Assembly: GCA_018266055.1 (NCBI GenBank)
Contig: JAFDYT010000002.1
Location: 346,322-410,321 of the forward strand
Direction: 5' to 3'
Source: Bacteroidota bacterium
GTDB lineage: Bacteria > Bacteroidota > Bacteroidia > Cytophagales > Cyclobacteriaceae
DNA: 64,000 nt
Made by a program: the position numbers and the translations under genes. Shown here piece after piece: positions 7,511 to 15,004 of the stretch. The notes beneath the pieces were generated by a model that had not been told where the DNA came from, made no database searches, and saw nothing but the letters and a program-made list of their open reading frames with translations. Positions within the stretch are counted from its first letter, which is position 1. Each line of letters opens with the position of its first letter.

Positions 7511-7911
7511 ACTACTGTGGTTAAAATATTACTAATCTTCTCGGATAGCTCGAATTTGCTTCCTATGAAGGCTTTCTCTAATCTGACGCCATTAATAATC
7601 TTAGCGTTGAACTCTTCGAGTCGTTCTGCAGGTACCCACAATTCCTGGTGATGCGCCATACCTACTGTATGAATTTCAAATAGCTTAAAGTAGTCTTCAG
7701 GTATATCAAAGGACAACACGAAGCCAACTCCCTCCGATTCTTTATCGCGCATATTCCAACGTTCCGCTATTTCAGCGGCATAGTTAAAATTGAGCACAGG
7801 GTAGAAAATAGGCTGCCAGTAAAGCCTTGGGGGAAAGGCCTTCATACCTGAGTCAATGATTAACTCCAGCTCATTTGCTCCAACGGGGCGGTATAATCTA
7901 ACAAGGTTCAT
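7507..7911 (-). CDS. Small protein of the 'ADP-ribosylation/crystallin J1' type
   Basis: A 134-residue protein with LVRLYRPVG near the start, FPPRLYWQPIFYPVLN at about 27-42 and a late HHQELWVPAERLEEFN. This pattern belongs to a small conserved family that databases often name ADP-ribosylation/crystallin J1. It shows none of the metal-binding Asp motifs of true ADP-ribosylglycohydrolases, so the name should not be read as an activity. It is the first gene of the upstream NrtR-controlled unit: its ATG lies just 2 nt beyond a perfect palindromic operator, implying a leader of about 15 nt. It overlaps the oxygenase gene by 4 nt. Function unknown; context suggests a role in ADP-ribose or NAD metabolism. 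Confidence 0.8.
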   Translation of the reverse strand: MNLVRLYRPVGANELELIIDSGMKAFPPRLYWQPIFYPVLNFNYAAEIAERWNMRDKESEGVGFVLSFDIPEDYFKLFEIHTVGMAHHQELWVPAERLEEFNAKIINGVRLEKAFIGSKFELSEKISNILTTVV

Positions 7912-7912
7912 A

Positions 7913-7935
7913 ATTTGCGTATAACGAACGCAAAT
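7913..7935. promoter_or_regulatory. Putative NrtR operator and promoter of the crystallin J1 / oxygenase / nrtR unit
   Basis: Perfect inverted repeat ATTTGCGT, spacer ATAACGA, ACGCAAAT. On the minus strand it overlaps a TATATTTG -7 box at 7938-7931, the same arrangement as upstream of nadM. No clear -33 element is visible. The start codon at 7911 abuts the site, so transcription would begin inside the operator. Confidence 0.75.
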
Positions 7936-8041
7936 ATATCAAAAAACATGATTTGGTGACTGGCCTATTGTAGGAGTACAAACTCCAAGGAAAATTTCAT
8001 TCAGCCCTTTGATACAAAATGATGTACACCCTAAAACACAA

Positions 8042-8072
8042 AAAGCCCGAATCCATTTCAGATTCGGGCTTT
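8042..8072 (-). terminator. Intrinsic terminator of ssrA
   Basis: Arms AAAGCCCGAATC (8042-8053) and GATTCGGGCTTT (8061-8072) pair perfectly around an 8-nt loop. On the minus strand they are followed by a T-rich tract. It lies 24 nt beyond the tmRNA 3' end. A short T-run on the plus strand may make it bidirectional. Confidence 0.85.
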
Positions 8073-8095
8073 GTTCTTCTTTGATCGAAGAATTG

Positions 8096-8486
8096 TGGAG
8101 CTGCAGGGAATCGAACCCTGGTCCAGAGAAGACGAACGCGTACGTTCTACATGCTTAGCTCATTTTCATTGTCGGGAAAAGCAAGGCCATGAGCATCCTG
8201 ATCCTTTCCTTAGTTGCTGTTGTCTCGACATCGCTGCGCAACACAGCGAGGCCCAGTTCATGCTGTCGACACCGCGAATCCACACCCGCGGAACAGAGGT
8301 GTGGGCGATGATGGCCTCCGCCGATCTTATCAGCGGATAAGCAAATCTAAACTTAGTTTAGATTAAGCAGCCATGGCGTAAGTATTTTCGCCACGTAAAT
8401 TGTAGGACTATCTTTCAAGGCTCTCATCCCACGAGCCTGCATGCTGGCATACACCCCCGCACATCCTGTCAAAACCGGTCAGCCCC
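8096..8486 (-). ncRNA. ssrA: tmRNA (ssrA)
   Basis: Transfer-messenger RNA, the ribosome-rescue RNA that works with SmpB. The 5' end GGGGCTGACCGGTTTTGACAG starts at 8486 on the minus strand, and the 3' end carries the T-arm GGTTCGATTCCCTGCAGCTCC ending at 8097 (each quoted in full length 21 or less; the diagnostic cores are GGTTTTGACAG and GGTTCGATTCC). The acceptor halves GGGGCTG and CAGCTCC pair, with discriminator A at 8096. The next bases are CAA, so CCA is not encoded and must be added. An open reading frame gives the tag GENTYAMAA followed by TAA, near 8372-8401, close to other Bacteroidota tags. Total length is about 391 nt. Short ORFs on the opposite strand here are spurious. Confidence 0.95.
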
Positions 8487-8790
8487 GGTACTTGGTTGTC
8501 CGTTCTTCGTTAACGGTTAATGGTTATTCGCTATGGCGGCCCCTATCGGGACGGGCTATCCGCTTCAAGTCCGGCCGCGCATCATCCTGCGCACTTCGGG
8601 CTTTCCGCTTCTATCCCTGCCGCTCGCCACAGCGTAGCGATCCGTCTTGTCGACAGCATCTCCGCCTTTTTAACTATCCAACGAACAAATCAAAAGACAA
8701 AGGTACGGTAAAAAAAGTTCAGTAGAGTAAAGAGCTAAACGTGGAAAGTAATTCTCTCAACTTTACACTTTAAGCTTTCTACTTTCCTCT
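8487..8790. other. Intergenic region between GT2 gene and ssrA
   Basis: About 300 nt with no credible gene. It holds one copy of an interspersed repeat (8553-8623). It also contains an imperfect hairpin with arms GGAAAGTA (8743-8750) and TACTTTCC (8780-8787) just after the glycosyltransferase stop, plus short GTTAACGGTTAATGG-type iterations near 8510-8525. The ssrA promoter must lie here, but no clear TAnnTTTG box was found. Confidence 0.6.
8553..8623. repeat. Interspersed intergenic repeat, copy 1
   Basis: Shares GGGCTATCCGCTTCAAGTCC plus GGCC, then a variable centre, then CTTCGGGCTTT, CGCT and CTATCCCTGCCGC with the element at 15005-15089. Same orientation as copy 2, and likewise downstream of a minus-strand gene. 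The centre differs in length (this copy is 71 bp, the other 85 bp). Confidence 0.8.
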
Positions 8791-9744
8791 TCAAACTCTC
8801 TCGCTCACCAAATAATCCTTTTTTGAAATCGACTGGCGCGCAAGAAGATCCGCCAGAAAGCCCGTCAGAAAAAGCTGAACACCTACAATCAATGCAACCA
8901 GCGCCAGGTAAAACGCCGGCTGCTGCACGATCTCGCGCTTCAGCGGGACTTTAGAAATATAAATCGAATCAAACTTTTCCCACAGCATCACCGCGGTAAG
9001 GGTAAACCCAAGCAAAAAAGACAAAATACCAAACGTGCCAAAAAAGTGCATCGGCCGTTTTGAAAACTTGCCCACGAACATCAGCGTGAGCAAATCAAGA
9101 AAGCCGCTCACCAGTCGCTGCCATCCAAACTTGCTGTGGCCGTATTTGCGCTCGCGGTGTTCCACGACTTTTTCGGTAATCTTAGTGAAGCCTGCCCACT
9201 TCGCCAGCACCGGAATATAGCGATGCATGTCGCCATACACGGTAATGCTTTTTACCACGCGCACATCGTAGGCCTTCAGGCCACAGTTAAAATCATGCAG
9301 CTTTATTTTCGAAATCCGGCTTACAACGGCATTGAAAAATTTTGAGGGCCAGGTTTTAGTAATCGGGTCGTGGCGTTTTTTCTTCCAACCGCTCACCAGA
9401 TGAAACTTCTGTTCTTTAATGAGCTTGTACAGTTCAGGAATTTCGTCCGGACTATCCTGCAAGTCAGCATCCATAGTGATTACCACATTGCCCTGCGCTG
9501 CTTGAAAACCTGTATGAAGTGCGGCTGACTTGCCAAAGTTGCGATTAAATTTCAACCCTCTGATCGACGCATTGGCCTGATTAGCTTTTATAATTTCATC
9601 CCAAGTGCCGTCCGTACTTCCGTCGTCGATAAAAATTACTTCATACGAAAATCCGTGTGTTTGCATCACACGGCTTATCCATTGTGTCAGTTCAGGAATA
9701 GATTGTTCTTCGTCCTTGGCAGGAATGATCAGCGAAATATCCAA
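8791..9744 (-). CDS. Family 2 glycosyltransferase (polyprenyl-phosphate sugar transferase type)
   Basis: A 317-residue membrane-bound GT2 enzyme resembling dolichol/undecaprenyl-phosphate sugar transferases (DPM1/GtrB group). Seen: SLIIPAKDEEQSIPEL at the start, FIDDGSTDGTWDE (about 39-51), the metal-binding MDADLQDSPDEIPEL, and NCGLKAYDVRV typical of this subgroup. Two hydrophobic segments at the C-terminus (about 232-255 and 275-298) anchor it in the inner membrane. It probably charges a lipid carrier with a sugar for envelope glycan synthesis; donor unknown. The only in-frame start not preceded by a stop is a TTG at 9744. It follows the two DUF4199 genes, an arrangement I recognise from other Bacteroidota. 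Confidence 0.9.
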   Translation of the reverse strand: MDISLIIPAKDEEQSIPELTQWISRVMQTHGFSYEVIFIDDGSTDGTWDEIIKANQANASIRGLKFNRNFGKSAALHTGFQAAQGNVVITMDADLQDSPDEIPELYKLIKEQKFHLVSGWKKKRHDPITKTWPSKFFNAVVSRISKIKLHDFNCGLKAYDVRVVKSITVYGDMHRYIPVLAKWAGFTKITEKVVEHRERKYGHSKFGWQRLVSGFLDLLTLMFVGKFSKRPMHFFGTFGILSFLLGFTLTAVMLWEKFDSIYISKVPLKREIVQQPAFYLALVALIVGVQLFLTGFLADLLARQSISKKDYLVSERV

Positions 9745-9756
9745 AGTAAGAAAATA

Positions 9757-10290
9757 TTAATTGAATGGGTCTGGGTTTTTCTTTTGAGTAAATAAGCTCA
9801 CCACCAAAGCAACTAAAAGTCCCATGATGACGCCAAAAATCAAACCGAATACGACCATCAATTCAGGTGTCATGAATTTAGAAGTCATGTTCATCGCCTG
9901 ATCGATTTGCTCTTCGGTGAGATTGCCCTTCGCCTCCATGGCTTCGCGCTGCTTATCCATCATCAACTGGATAAAGCCTGTGTCAATAAATTTCACATAC
10001 ACAAAAGTGAATACACTGGAAAGCGCTGATGACACAAGACTTAACCAAAAACCTATACCAAGACCTTGACCAATAGTCATGAATCCATCGCCATTATCTT
10101 TAAAATTTTTATGAGCAAGGAAAACAACGACAGCCAATACAACCACATTGAGCCAACGGGCTGGGCCTTGTACGTCAACATTGGCTACAATAAAGATTAC
10201 AAAAAGAGCAATACCGATTACGCCCATTATTAAGCCGAACCGTGTACCCACTGACCTTGTTGAAATGGATGGTTTAGTAGTTTCTTCCAT
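9757..10290 (-). CDS. DUF4199 membrane protein
   Basis: A 177-residue integral membrane protein with four predicted hydrophobic segments: two in the first 65 residues, one near 75-100 and one near 145-165. A polar acidic stretch (MDKQREAMEAKGNLTEEQID) lies in between. The pattern VGTRFGLIMGVI near the N-terminus and HKNFKDNGDGFMTIGQGLGIGF is that of DUF4199, a Bacteroidota family of unknown function. It is a paralogue of the next gene upstream, from which it is separated by 2 nt, and lies 12 nt from the glycosyltransferase; the three probably form one transcript. Confidence 0.85.
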   Translation of the reverse strand: MEETTKPSISTRSVGTRFGLIMGVIGIALFVIFIVANVDVQGPARWLNVVVLAVVVFLAHKNFKDNGDGFMTIGQGLGIGFWLSLVSSALSSVFTFVYVKFIDTGFIQLMMDKQREAMEAKGNLTEEQIDQAMNMTSKFMTPELMVVFGLIFGVIMGLLVALVVSLFTQKKNPDPFN

Positions 10291-10292
10291 AA

Positions 10293-10826
10293 TTAATTGG
10301 TTTTAGTTGTTTTGCGAACGACGACCGAAAAAATGATAGCCAAAAATAGGCCGATAATCAAACTTTTCAAAAAGTAGTCACCAGCCAGATCAAAAGCGCT
10401 GGTGCCAGGCAACCGGGCCAACTGCGCATTATAAGCATCAATGCCTACGCTTTCTACAAATTGTTTTTTGAAACCGGTAAGCTGTTGCTGCAGCTTAGCG
10501 ATGTAGGTAGCAATAAATTCTTTCTGCCATGAGGCATAGCCCAAAGTAACTATTGCACCGATCAGCGCGGCTGTGCCTACGAAAATGTAGCTGCCCACCA
10601 TCCCCTGCCAGAAAAACAGCTCACCCTGATAATAGGAATCGCGCAATTCTTTCAAACACAGAAAAATGAAAAGCGAATAAATCGCGATTCGGAAATCAAC
10701 AATCACCGGCAGCAAAAAGGGGTGCATGCCCATCAGGTAAAGCACCACGATGACGATACCACCGATCACTCCACCAATTAATCCGTAACGAAACGGGATT
10801 CTTACTAAAGGATTTTTAAAAAACAT
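10293..10826 (-). CDS. DUF4199 membrane protein (paralogue)
   Basis: A 177-residue, four-helix membrane protein with the same plan as its neighbour: N-terminal RYGLIGGVIGGIVIVV, central LKELRDSYYQGELFFWQGMVGSYIF, a loop of about 50 polar residues, and a C-terminal hydrophobic helix. Identical length and tandem placement suggest an old duplication, although the sequences have diverged strongly. Function unknown. It is the first gene of the DUF4199-DUF4199-GT2 unit; about 80 nt separate it from the ABC permease stop codon on the same strand. Confidence 0.82.
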   Translation of the reverse strand: MFFKNPLVRIPFRYGLIGGVIGGIVIVVLYLMGMHPFLLPVIVDFRIAIYSLFIFLCLKELRDSYYQGELFFWQGMVGSYIFVGTAALIGAIVTLGYASWQKEFIATYIAKLQQQLTGFKKQFVESVGIDAYNAQLARLPGTSAFDLAGDYFLKSLIIGLFLAIIFSVVVRKTTKTN

Positions 10827-10908
10827 GCGCCAAGAAAATCATTCTACTGATTGAAACCAAATCAGTATGACGATCTGCAAAAAAATTACAACAAACCGTC
10901 TGATTTTA

Positions 10909-11712
10909 TCAGATATCTGATTTCTTCAGCCTCAGATAGGCGAAGTAATTGAAGAGGAACGTCCACGCCAGCGCGATGAGCACCGCACCGATTGCCACAT
11001 AGTCCTGAATTTCCTGAAGTGCGTACCGGGCAAACGGCATAGCAATCAGATTAGTGATCGACTGCATGGGAAAGAAATCCTTGAGGAATGAAGCGGCGTC
11101 GGGGATGTTTACTTTAATAATTGCCTCAATCATGTGCGACAACAAAAGGAGAATAATCGTTAACCCCGAGCGCTGCACAAGTATTCCTAGCATCAGCGCA
11201 TACGAAAGGAAGGCAAATATCTCCAGGAAGTATGCCGGGAAAAACTCGAGGTCGGTAAAGATATCTGCGATCTCAATTTGCGGCGAATAAATTAAGCCCG
11301 TCACCAGGGCAATAACAAAAACCATGGCAACACTCATAAGGCTAAGAAGTACGTTGGTCAGCATTTTGGATTGCAAAAATTCCAGGCGGCTCATCCCATC
11401 GATAATATTCTGACGAATGGTGCGGTATTGATATTCATTGGTTACAGAAATCACTACCATGATGGCCAATACAATTTTGAACATGCCGCTGATAAAGACC
11501 AGATTCTGCCACACATCGGGGAAATGATACAATGGAATCCGGTTGATGTTGATGTTCGCACCAAACTCAGCTCCTTTGCTCGCCAGCCATTTCAAAAATT
11601 CCATGCCACTAGCCGTGACAAAGGCAAGCGTAGAAAAGTAAAGACCACACACCACCCAAAACGTGCGGTAGCTGGTCAGTTTCTTCAAATCAATTTTCAA
11701 AAGATGTAGCAT
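10909..11712 (-). CDS. ABC transporter permease (ABC-2 type)
   Basis: A 267-residue inner-membrane permease with six hydrophobic stretches: one near residues 15-35, then 75-95, 115-140, 150-175, 180-195 and 240-260. The N-terminal MLHLLKIDLKKLTSYRTFW and the NEYQYRTIRQNIIDGMSRLEF motif after the second helix are typical of ABC-2 exporter permeases such as those in antibiotic-resistance or gliding/bacteriocin exporters. It begins about 30 nt after the ATPase gene and forms a two-gene exporter with it. Substrate unknown. It closes the sigma-factor/DUF4252/ABC cluster. Confidence 0.87.
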   Translation of the reverse strand: MLHLLKIDLKKLTSYRTFWVVCGLYFSTLAFVTASGMEFLKWLASKGAEFGANININRIPLYHFPDVWQNLVFISGMFKIVLAIMVVISVTNEYQYRTIRQNIIDGMSRLEFLQSKMLTNVLLSLMSVAMVFVIALVTGLIYSPQIEIADIFTDLEFFPAYFLEIFAFLSYALMLGILVQRSGLTIILLLLSHMIEAIIKVNIPDAASFLKDFFPMQSITNLIAMPFARYALQEIQDYVAIGAVLIALAWTFLFNYFAYLRLKKSDI

Positions 11713-11742
11713 AGCGAATTATCTTGTGTCTTACGTCTGGTG

Positions 11743-12645
11743 TCACTTTGCAGCGGGTGCTTCCTGTAATATTTCTAGAAATTGCTTTTCAAGGCTTTTC
11801 TTTTGCGTGAGGATATGCGAAGCCACAATCCCCTTTTCAAAGAGAAATTTATTAAGATCTACGCTGTGAAAACCTTCGCGCATACGCACCTGAAATTTCC
11901 CCCCTTCTGATTTCACAGAAAGCGAGCCGTTGAATTCATGTAAAATATGACTGAGGTCGTCGTGATACGCTACCACCTCTACCGTCTCTTCGCCTTTGCC
12001 TACGTCGTCCACTGGTCCGCTGTGCACCAGGTTTCCCTTCCGTAAAATGGCAAAGTGCGTACAGACTTTTTGGACCTCATCCAATAAGTGACTTGCCAGA
12101 ATAATTGTCTTTCCGTCGGCTGCTATTCGTTTGATGATCTCGCGGATCTCAGCAATCCCCATCGGGTCAAGACCATTAGTGGGTTCGTCCAAAATCAAAA
12201 TGATGGGATCGCTCACCAGCGCCGACGCAATGGCCAGGCGCTGTTTCATACCCAGTGAATATGTTTTGTACTTGTGATCTTTGCGTTGCGTGAGCTCAAC
12301 GACGTCAAGTACTTTGGCAATATTGCGCGGGTCGGCCCCTTTGATCATCGCGTTAAGCTCCAGGTTTTTCTGACCACTGAGGTAAGGATAAAAAATCGGA
12401 TGTTCCAATACAGCACCAATCTTCTTTCGCGTATGATTCGTTGCTGGTTCACCAAACCAGCTAAAATTTCCCGACGTGGGGTTAGTTACTCCCATCAACA
12501 TCCCCAGCGTAGTAGTTTTGCCGCTACCGTTCGGGCCGAGCATTCCAAACACCTGGCCGCGTTTCACTTCCAGGTCCAGACGATTTACAGCGCAAAGCTT
12601 CCCAAAATATTTGGTCAGTTTGTCGGTAGATAAAACGGTTTCCAA
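11743..12645 (-). CDS. ABC transporter ATP-binding protein
   Basis: A 300-residue ATPase of the exporter type. Walker A is GPNGSGKTT at 37-45, the signature is YSLGMKQRL, Walker B is ILILDEPTNGLD, and the switch His lies in ILASHLLDEV. The C-terminal 70 residues are a variable tail common in ABC-2 systems. The likely start is a TTG at 12645; no upstream in-frame ATG fits, and a downstream one would delete the Walker A region. It begins 12 nt after the first DUF4252 gene and is paired with the permease that follows. Confidence 0.92.
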   Translation of the reverse strand: METVLSTDKLTKYFGKLCAVNRLDLEVKRGQVFGMLGPNGSGKTTTLGMLMGVTNPTSGNFSWFGEPATNHTRKKIGAVLEHPIFYPYLSGQKNLELNAMIKGADPRNIAKVLDVVELTQRKDHKYKTYSLGMKQRLAIASALVSDPIILILDEPTNGLDPMGIAEIREIIKRIAADGKTIILASHLLDEVQKVCTHFAILRKGNLVHSGPVDDVGKGEETVEVVAYHDDLSHILHEFNGSLSVKSEGGKFQVRMREGFHSVDLNKFLFEKGIVASHILTQKKSLEKQFLEILQEAPAAK

Positions 12646-12657
12646 GAATTTATGTGT

Positions 12658-13221
12658 TTAATCGTTTTCTTCGTTGTCTTCTTTTTTCTGGCCCTTCTTC
12701 TTTCCGTCTTTCTTCTTGTCGTCTTTGCCTACAAAGTCTTTTACACGCTGGCCGATATCTCCACTCTGATTCAACGCGTTGAAAAGGGACGAAGCCTTAT
12801 CGAGCCCTACTCGTCCAAGTATATCGAGGACGTACAAATTGCTGGAGTCGCTCGCGAGGATTACAGTGCCCTTCACGCGGCCATCTTTTTCCTTGATGTA
12901 CACATTGAAATTTCTTCCCTGAAAGCGACTCGTCATCATTTCATCATACGATTCCGACTGATATCCGCTTTTCAATTTCTTAAAATCGCTGTCACTAAAG
13001 TTGCTCTTAGCTCTGTCGATCATCATGAATTTCATCTTCTCTATGTCTTTGATCAGCGCATCAAAGTCTTTATCATCTTTTTGATTGAGCATCCTGAGGG
13101 TATTCTTATAAAAATATAGAGAGAGTCCCTCGTATTTTTTATCCAGCTCGTCGGTAGTTTTGGTTTGGGCCTGAACCAGTTGCGTCAGGCCAAGAAGCGA
13201 AATCAGTAAATACTTTTTCAT
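12658..13221 (-). CDS. DUF4252 exported protein
   Basis: A 187-residue protein with a signal peptide (MKKYLLISLLGLTQLVQA). I start at the ATG at 13221; the ORF continues 10 codons upstream, but that extension would precede the signal sequence. The body carries the DUF4252 pattern (KDFDALIKDIEKMKFMMID, then DGRVKGTVILASD and LDILGRVGLDKASSLF). The last 25 residues are almost all Lys, Asp, Glu and Gly (KDDKKKDGKKKGQKKEDNEEND), an unusual charged tail. Located in the periplasm or on the outer membrane by prediction. Function unknown. It is paralogous to the 13336 gene and lies 12 nt upstream of the ABC ATPase. Confidence 0.85.
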   Translation of the reverse strand: MKKYLLISLLGLTQLVQAQTKTTDELDKKYEGLSLYFYKNTLRMLNQKDDKDFDALIKDIEKMKFMMIDRAKSNFSDSDFKKLKSGYQSESYDEMMTSRFQGRNFNVYIKEKDGRVKGTVILASDSSNLYVLDILGRVGLDKASSLFNALNQSGDIGQRVKDFVGKDDKKKDGKKKGQKKEDNEEND

Positions 13222-13282
13222 GAATAATGGGGTTGCAGTTACACGTGACAATCCTCGAGAAGTTTCATTAGCGTTTATAAAA

Positions 13283-13311
13283 GTACAGGTAGTCTGATTT
13301 ACTACCTGTAC
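13283..13311 (-). terminator. Strong hairpin between the two DUF4252 genes
   Basis: Arms GTACAGGTAGT (13283-13293) and ACTACCTGTAC (13301-13311) pair perfectly around 7 nt. On the minus strand the stem is followed by TTTTATAAAC. It lies just after the 13336 gene and could terminate, attenuate or protect the upstream mRNA within the cluster. Confidence 0.65.
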
Positions 13312-13335
13312 GCTGTTTCCCTATTTGGCAACTTA

Positions 13336-13872
13336 TTAATTCTTTTTGTCTTTGTTGTCTTTGATTTTCTCCAGGTTCTGCAAGCCGTCGATGTTCATTT
13401 TCTTGCCAATGTTGCCGATTTTCTTCAAGTCGATCTCGCCAAACAAACTCAGCACCATAAATTCATCGTTGCCGCCCATTACCATAACCAGTTCACCAAT
13501 TTTGCCCGCGCTGATTTCTTTGATAAAGAACTTCATGTCTTTGTCTTTATCGCGCACGCTGAGCAATTCTTCGTAATCGTTGGTAGGGATCATTGCCATC
13601 GCCTCTTTGTACAACGAACGTGAGTCGCGGGTTTCGTGCTTTGCCAATACGCGCAAGCCTTTTATTTTGCTGATCGCGTCAAGCACTTCTTTGTCTTCCG
13701 GTTTATCTACCGACATGTTGGTAAACAACCCAAACATTTTCTGACTCACTTTCACTTGCGTGAAGCTTTCATCATCCTGATATTTTGCAAAAAATTTAGC
13801 GATCGCATCTCCTTGTGCATTTGCCGCTATCGACATCACCATTACCATCGCGCCAATCATTAACTTTTTCAT
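13336..13872 (-). CDS. DUF4252 exported protein (paralogue)
   Basis: A 178-residue exported protein with signal peptide MKKLMIGAMVMVMSIAANAQ. The body follows DUF4252: FTQVKVSQKMFGLF, then a KGLRVLAKHETRDSR segment, YEELLSVRDKD and GGNDEFMVLSLFGEIDLKKI. A Lys/Asp-rich end (KIKDNKDKKN) resembles the longer charged tail of its paralogue. Function unknown. It follows the membrane regulator gene by about 33 nt and is separated from the second DUF4252 gene by a strong hairpin. Confidence 0.85.
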   Translation of the reverse strand: MKKLMIGAMVMVMSIAANAQGDAIAKFFAKYQDDESFTQVKVSQKMFGLFTNMSVDKPEDKEVLDAISKIKGLRVLAKHETRDSRSLYKEAMAMIPTNDYEELLSVRDKDKDMKFFIKEISAGKIGELVMVMGGNDEFMVLSLFGEIDLKKIGNIGKKMNIDGLQNLEKIKDNKDKKN

Positions 13873-13905
13873 AACTGTTTATTTTAAGGTTTTTAATTTC
13901 TTTTT

Positions 13906-14433
13906 TTAAATGTTCACTTTTTTCTCGCGGGCCGTATCGGCCGGCTTGCGTTCTATCTTTTGTTCGGCTTCGTTCAGCAAGTTGATTTTACTTGCTTCTT
14001 GCTGCGCCTTTCCAAAATTCTTCGAGATCATCAGCAAGGCCTTCTTAGTTTCTTCAAACGCGAGCTTGGGGTCGCTTTCGGTATCAGTGATTTCCGTCGG
14101 CGAGGAGTTGCGTACTTCATGGCCTATCAGGTACACCGCCGCCACAATCACTGCAACACCCGCCGCCACTCTTGCTATCTGAAACCAGTTGGTCATGGAT
14201 ATCACTTTACCACCTTGACGCTGCCTGATTTGTTTTGTTACAGCGGTGTCAAAATTTTCACTCAACGCCCGCGACCGTTCAGCTTCAAAGTAGCGAAACA
14301 GCTCGGCGGTTTCTTTCAGGTTTTCAGGAACATTCTGCCCGTTGAAAAACTGGTGCAGCGCTTGCTCTTCTTCGAGCGAAGTCTCCGCGTTCCAGTATTT
14401 CTCCAGCAGTTGTTCAATGTGCTTAGAGTCCAT
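13906..14433 (-). CDS. Single-pass membrane protein, probable anti-sigma factor
   Basis: About 175 residues. The N-terminus (KHIEQLLEKYWNAETSLEEEQALHQFF) matches the acidic helical region seen in short Bacteroidota membrane proteins encoded beside ECF sigma factors. A single transmembrane segment lies near residue 88 (VAAGVAVIVAAVYLIG), and the C-terminal half is a charged periplasmic tail. Two ATGs are possible, 14439 and 14433; I use the inner one, giving an 11-nt overlap with the sigma gene. The overlap implies translational coupling. No classical zinc anti-sigma HxxxCxxC motif is present, so the anti-sigma role rests on position and topology. Confidence 0.7.
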   Translation of the reverse strand: MDSKHIEQLLEKYWNAETSLEEEQALHQFFNGQNVPENLKETAELFRYFEAERSRALSENFDTAVTKQIRQRQGGKVISMTNWFQIARVAAGVAVIVAAVYLIGHEVRNSSPTEITDTESDPKLAFEETKKALLMISKNFGKAQQEASKINLLNEAEQKIERKPADTAREKKVNI

Positions 14434-14932
14434 ACGCATTTAGTTTTATTAGTTTCTCGCGCACGGCATTGCGTGCACGAAACAAGTTTACTTTCACCTG
14501 GTTCATATCCAGTTCCAGGATCTCACAGATTTCGTTGTAGCTGTGACCTTCAATGTCGCGCAGGTGCATCACCTGGCGCTGTTTGTCGGGCAGCATTGTC
14601 ATCAGTTCGTCAATTCGTTTCATGCTTTCCTTCAATTCGGTTTTGTCGTGGGGAGTTAATCCTTCCTGACGAATTTCGAATCCATCGTCCATCGAGTCGG
14701 TAGTTCTGCGTTGCTTGCTCCGCAGTTTATCGAGCGACAGATTTTTAGTGATACGCATGCACCAAGCTTCCATGTTTTGCACTTCGGCCATGTCACGTCC
14801 GTTCCACACTTTGATCATGGTTTCTTGCACCACGTCTTTGGCCTCCTCGCTGCTTCCGAGCAAGCGGAAAGCAAAGCGGTAAAGCTTGTTTTTGGCGGGC
14901 AACACCCTGGTTTCAAAGTCTTCGAGATTCAT
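14423..14932 (-). CDS. ECF RNA polymerase sigma factor
   Basis: A 169-residue sigma-70 family protein of ECF size with only regions 2 and 4. Region 2 shows FAFRLLGSSEEAKDVVQETMIKVW and MEAWCMRITKNLSLDKLR; region 4 shows LPDKQRQVMHLRDIEGHSYNEICEILELDMNQVKVNLFRARNAVREKL in overlapping pieces (the HTH core is YNEICEILELDMNQVKV). It directs RNA polymerase to a small regulon, probably including the genes downstream (regulator, DUF4252 pair, ABC exporter). About 180 nt separate it from the TPR-CHAT gene, and that gap contains a dispersed repeat. Confidence 0.93.
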   Translation of the reverse strand: MNLEDFETRVLPAKNKLYRFAFRLLGSSEEAKDVVQETMIKVWNGRDMAEVQNMEAWCMRITKNLSLDKLRSKQRRTTDSMDDGFEIRQEGLTPHDKTELKESMKRIDELMTMLPDKQRQVMHLRDIEGHSYNEICEILELDMNQVKVNLFRARNAVREKLIKLNAYGL

Positions 14933-15004
14933 CGTTTCAAAGGCAAGACGCGAGGTTGGGAATCATGTTACAAAATCAACTATTATTTTTTTGGGCGGCT
15001 GGGC

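Noticed and set aside
8071-8725. Plus-strand ORFs over the tmRNA and the repeat
   Set aside because: They lie opposite the ssrA gene and over the interspersed repeat, with no protein-like composition or family similarity.
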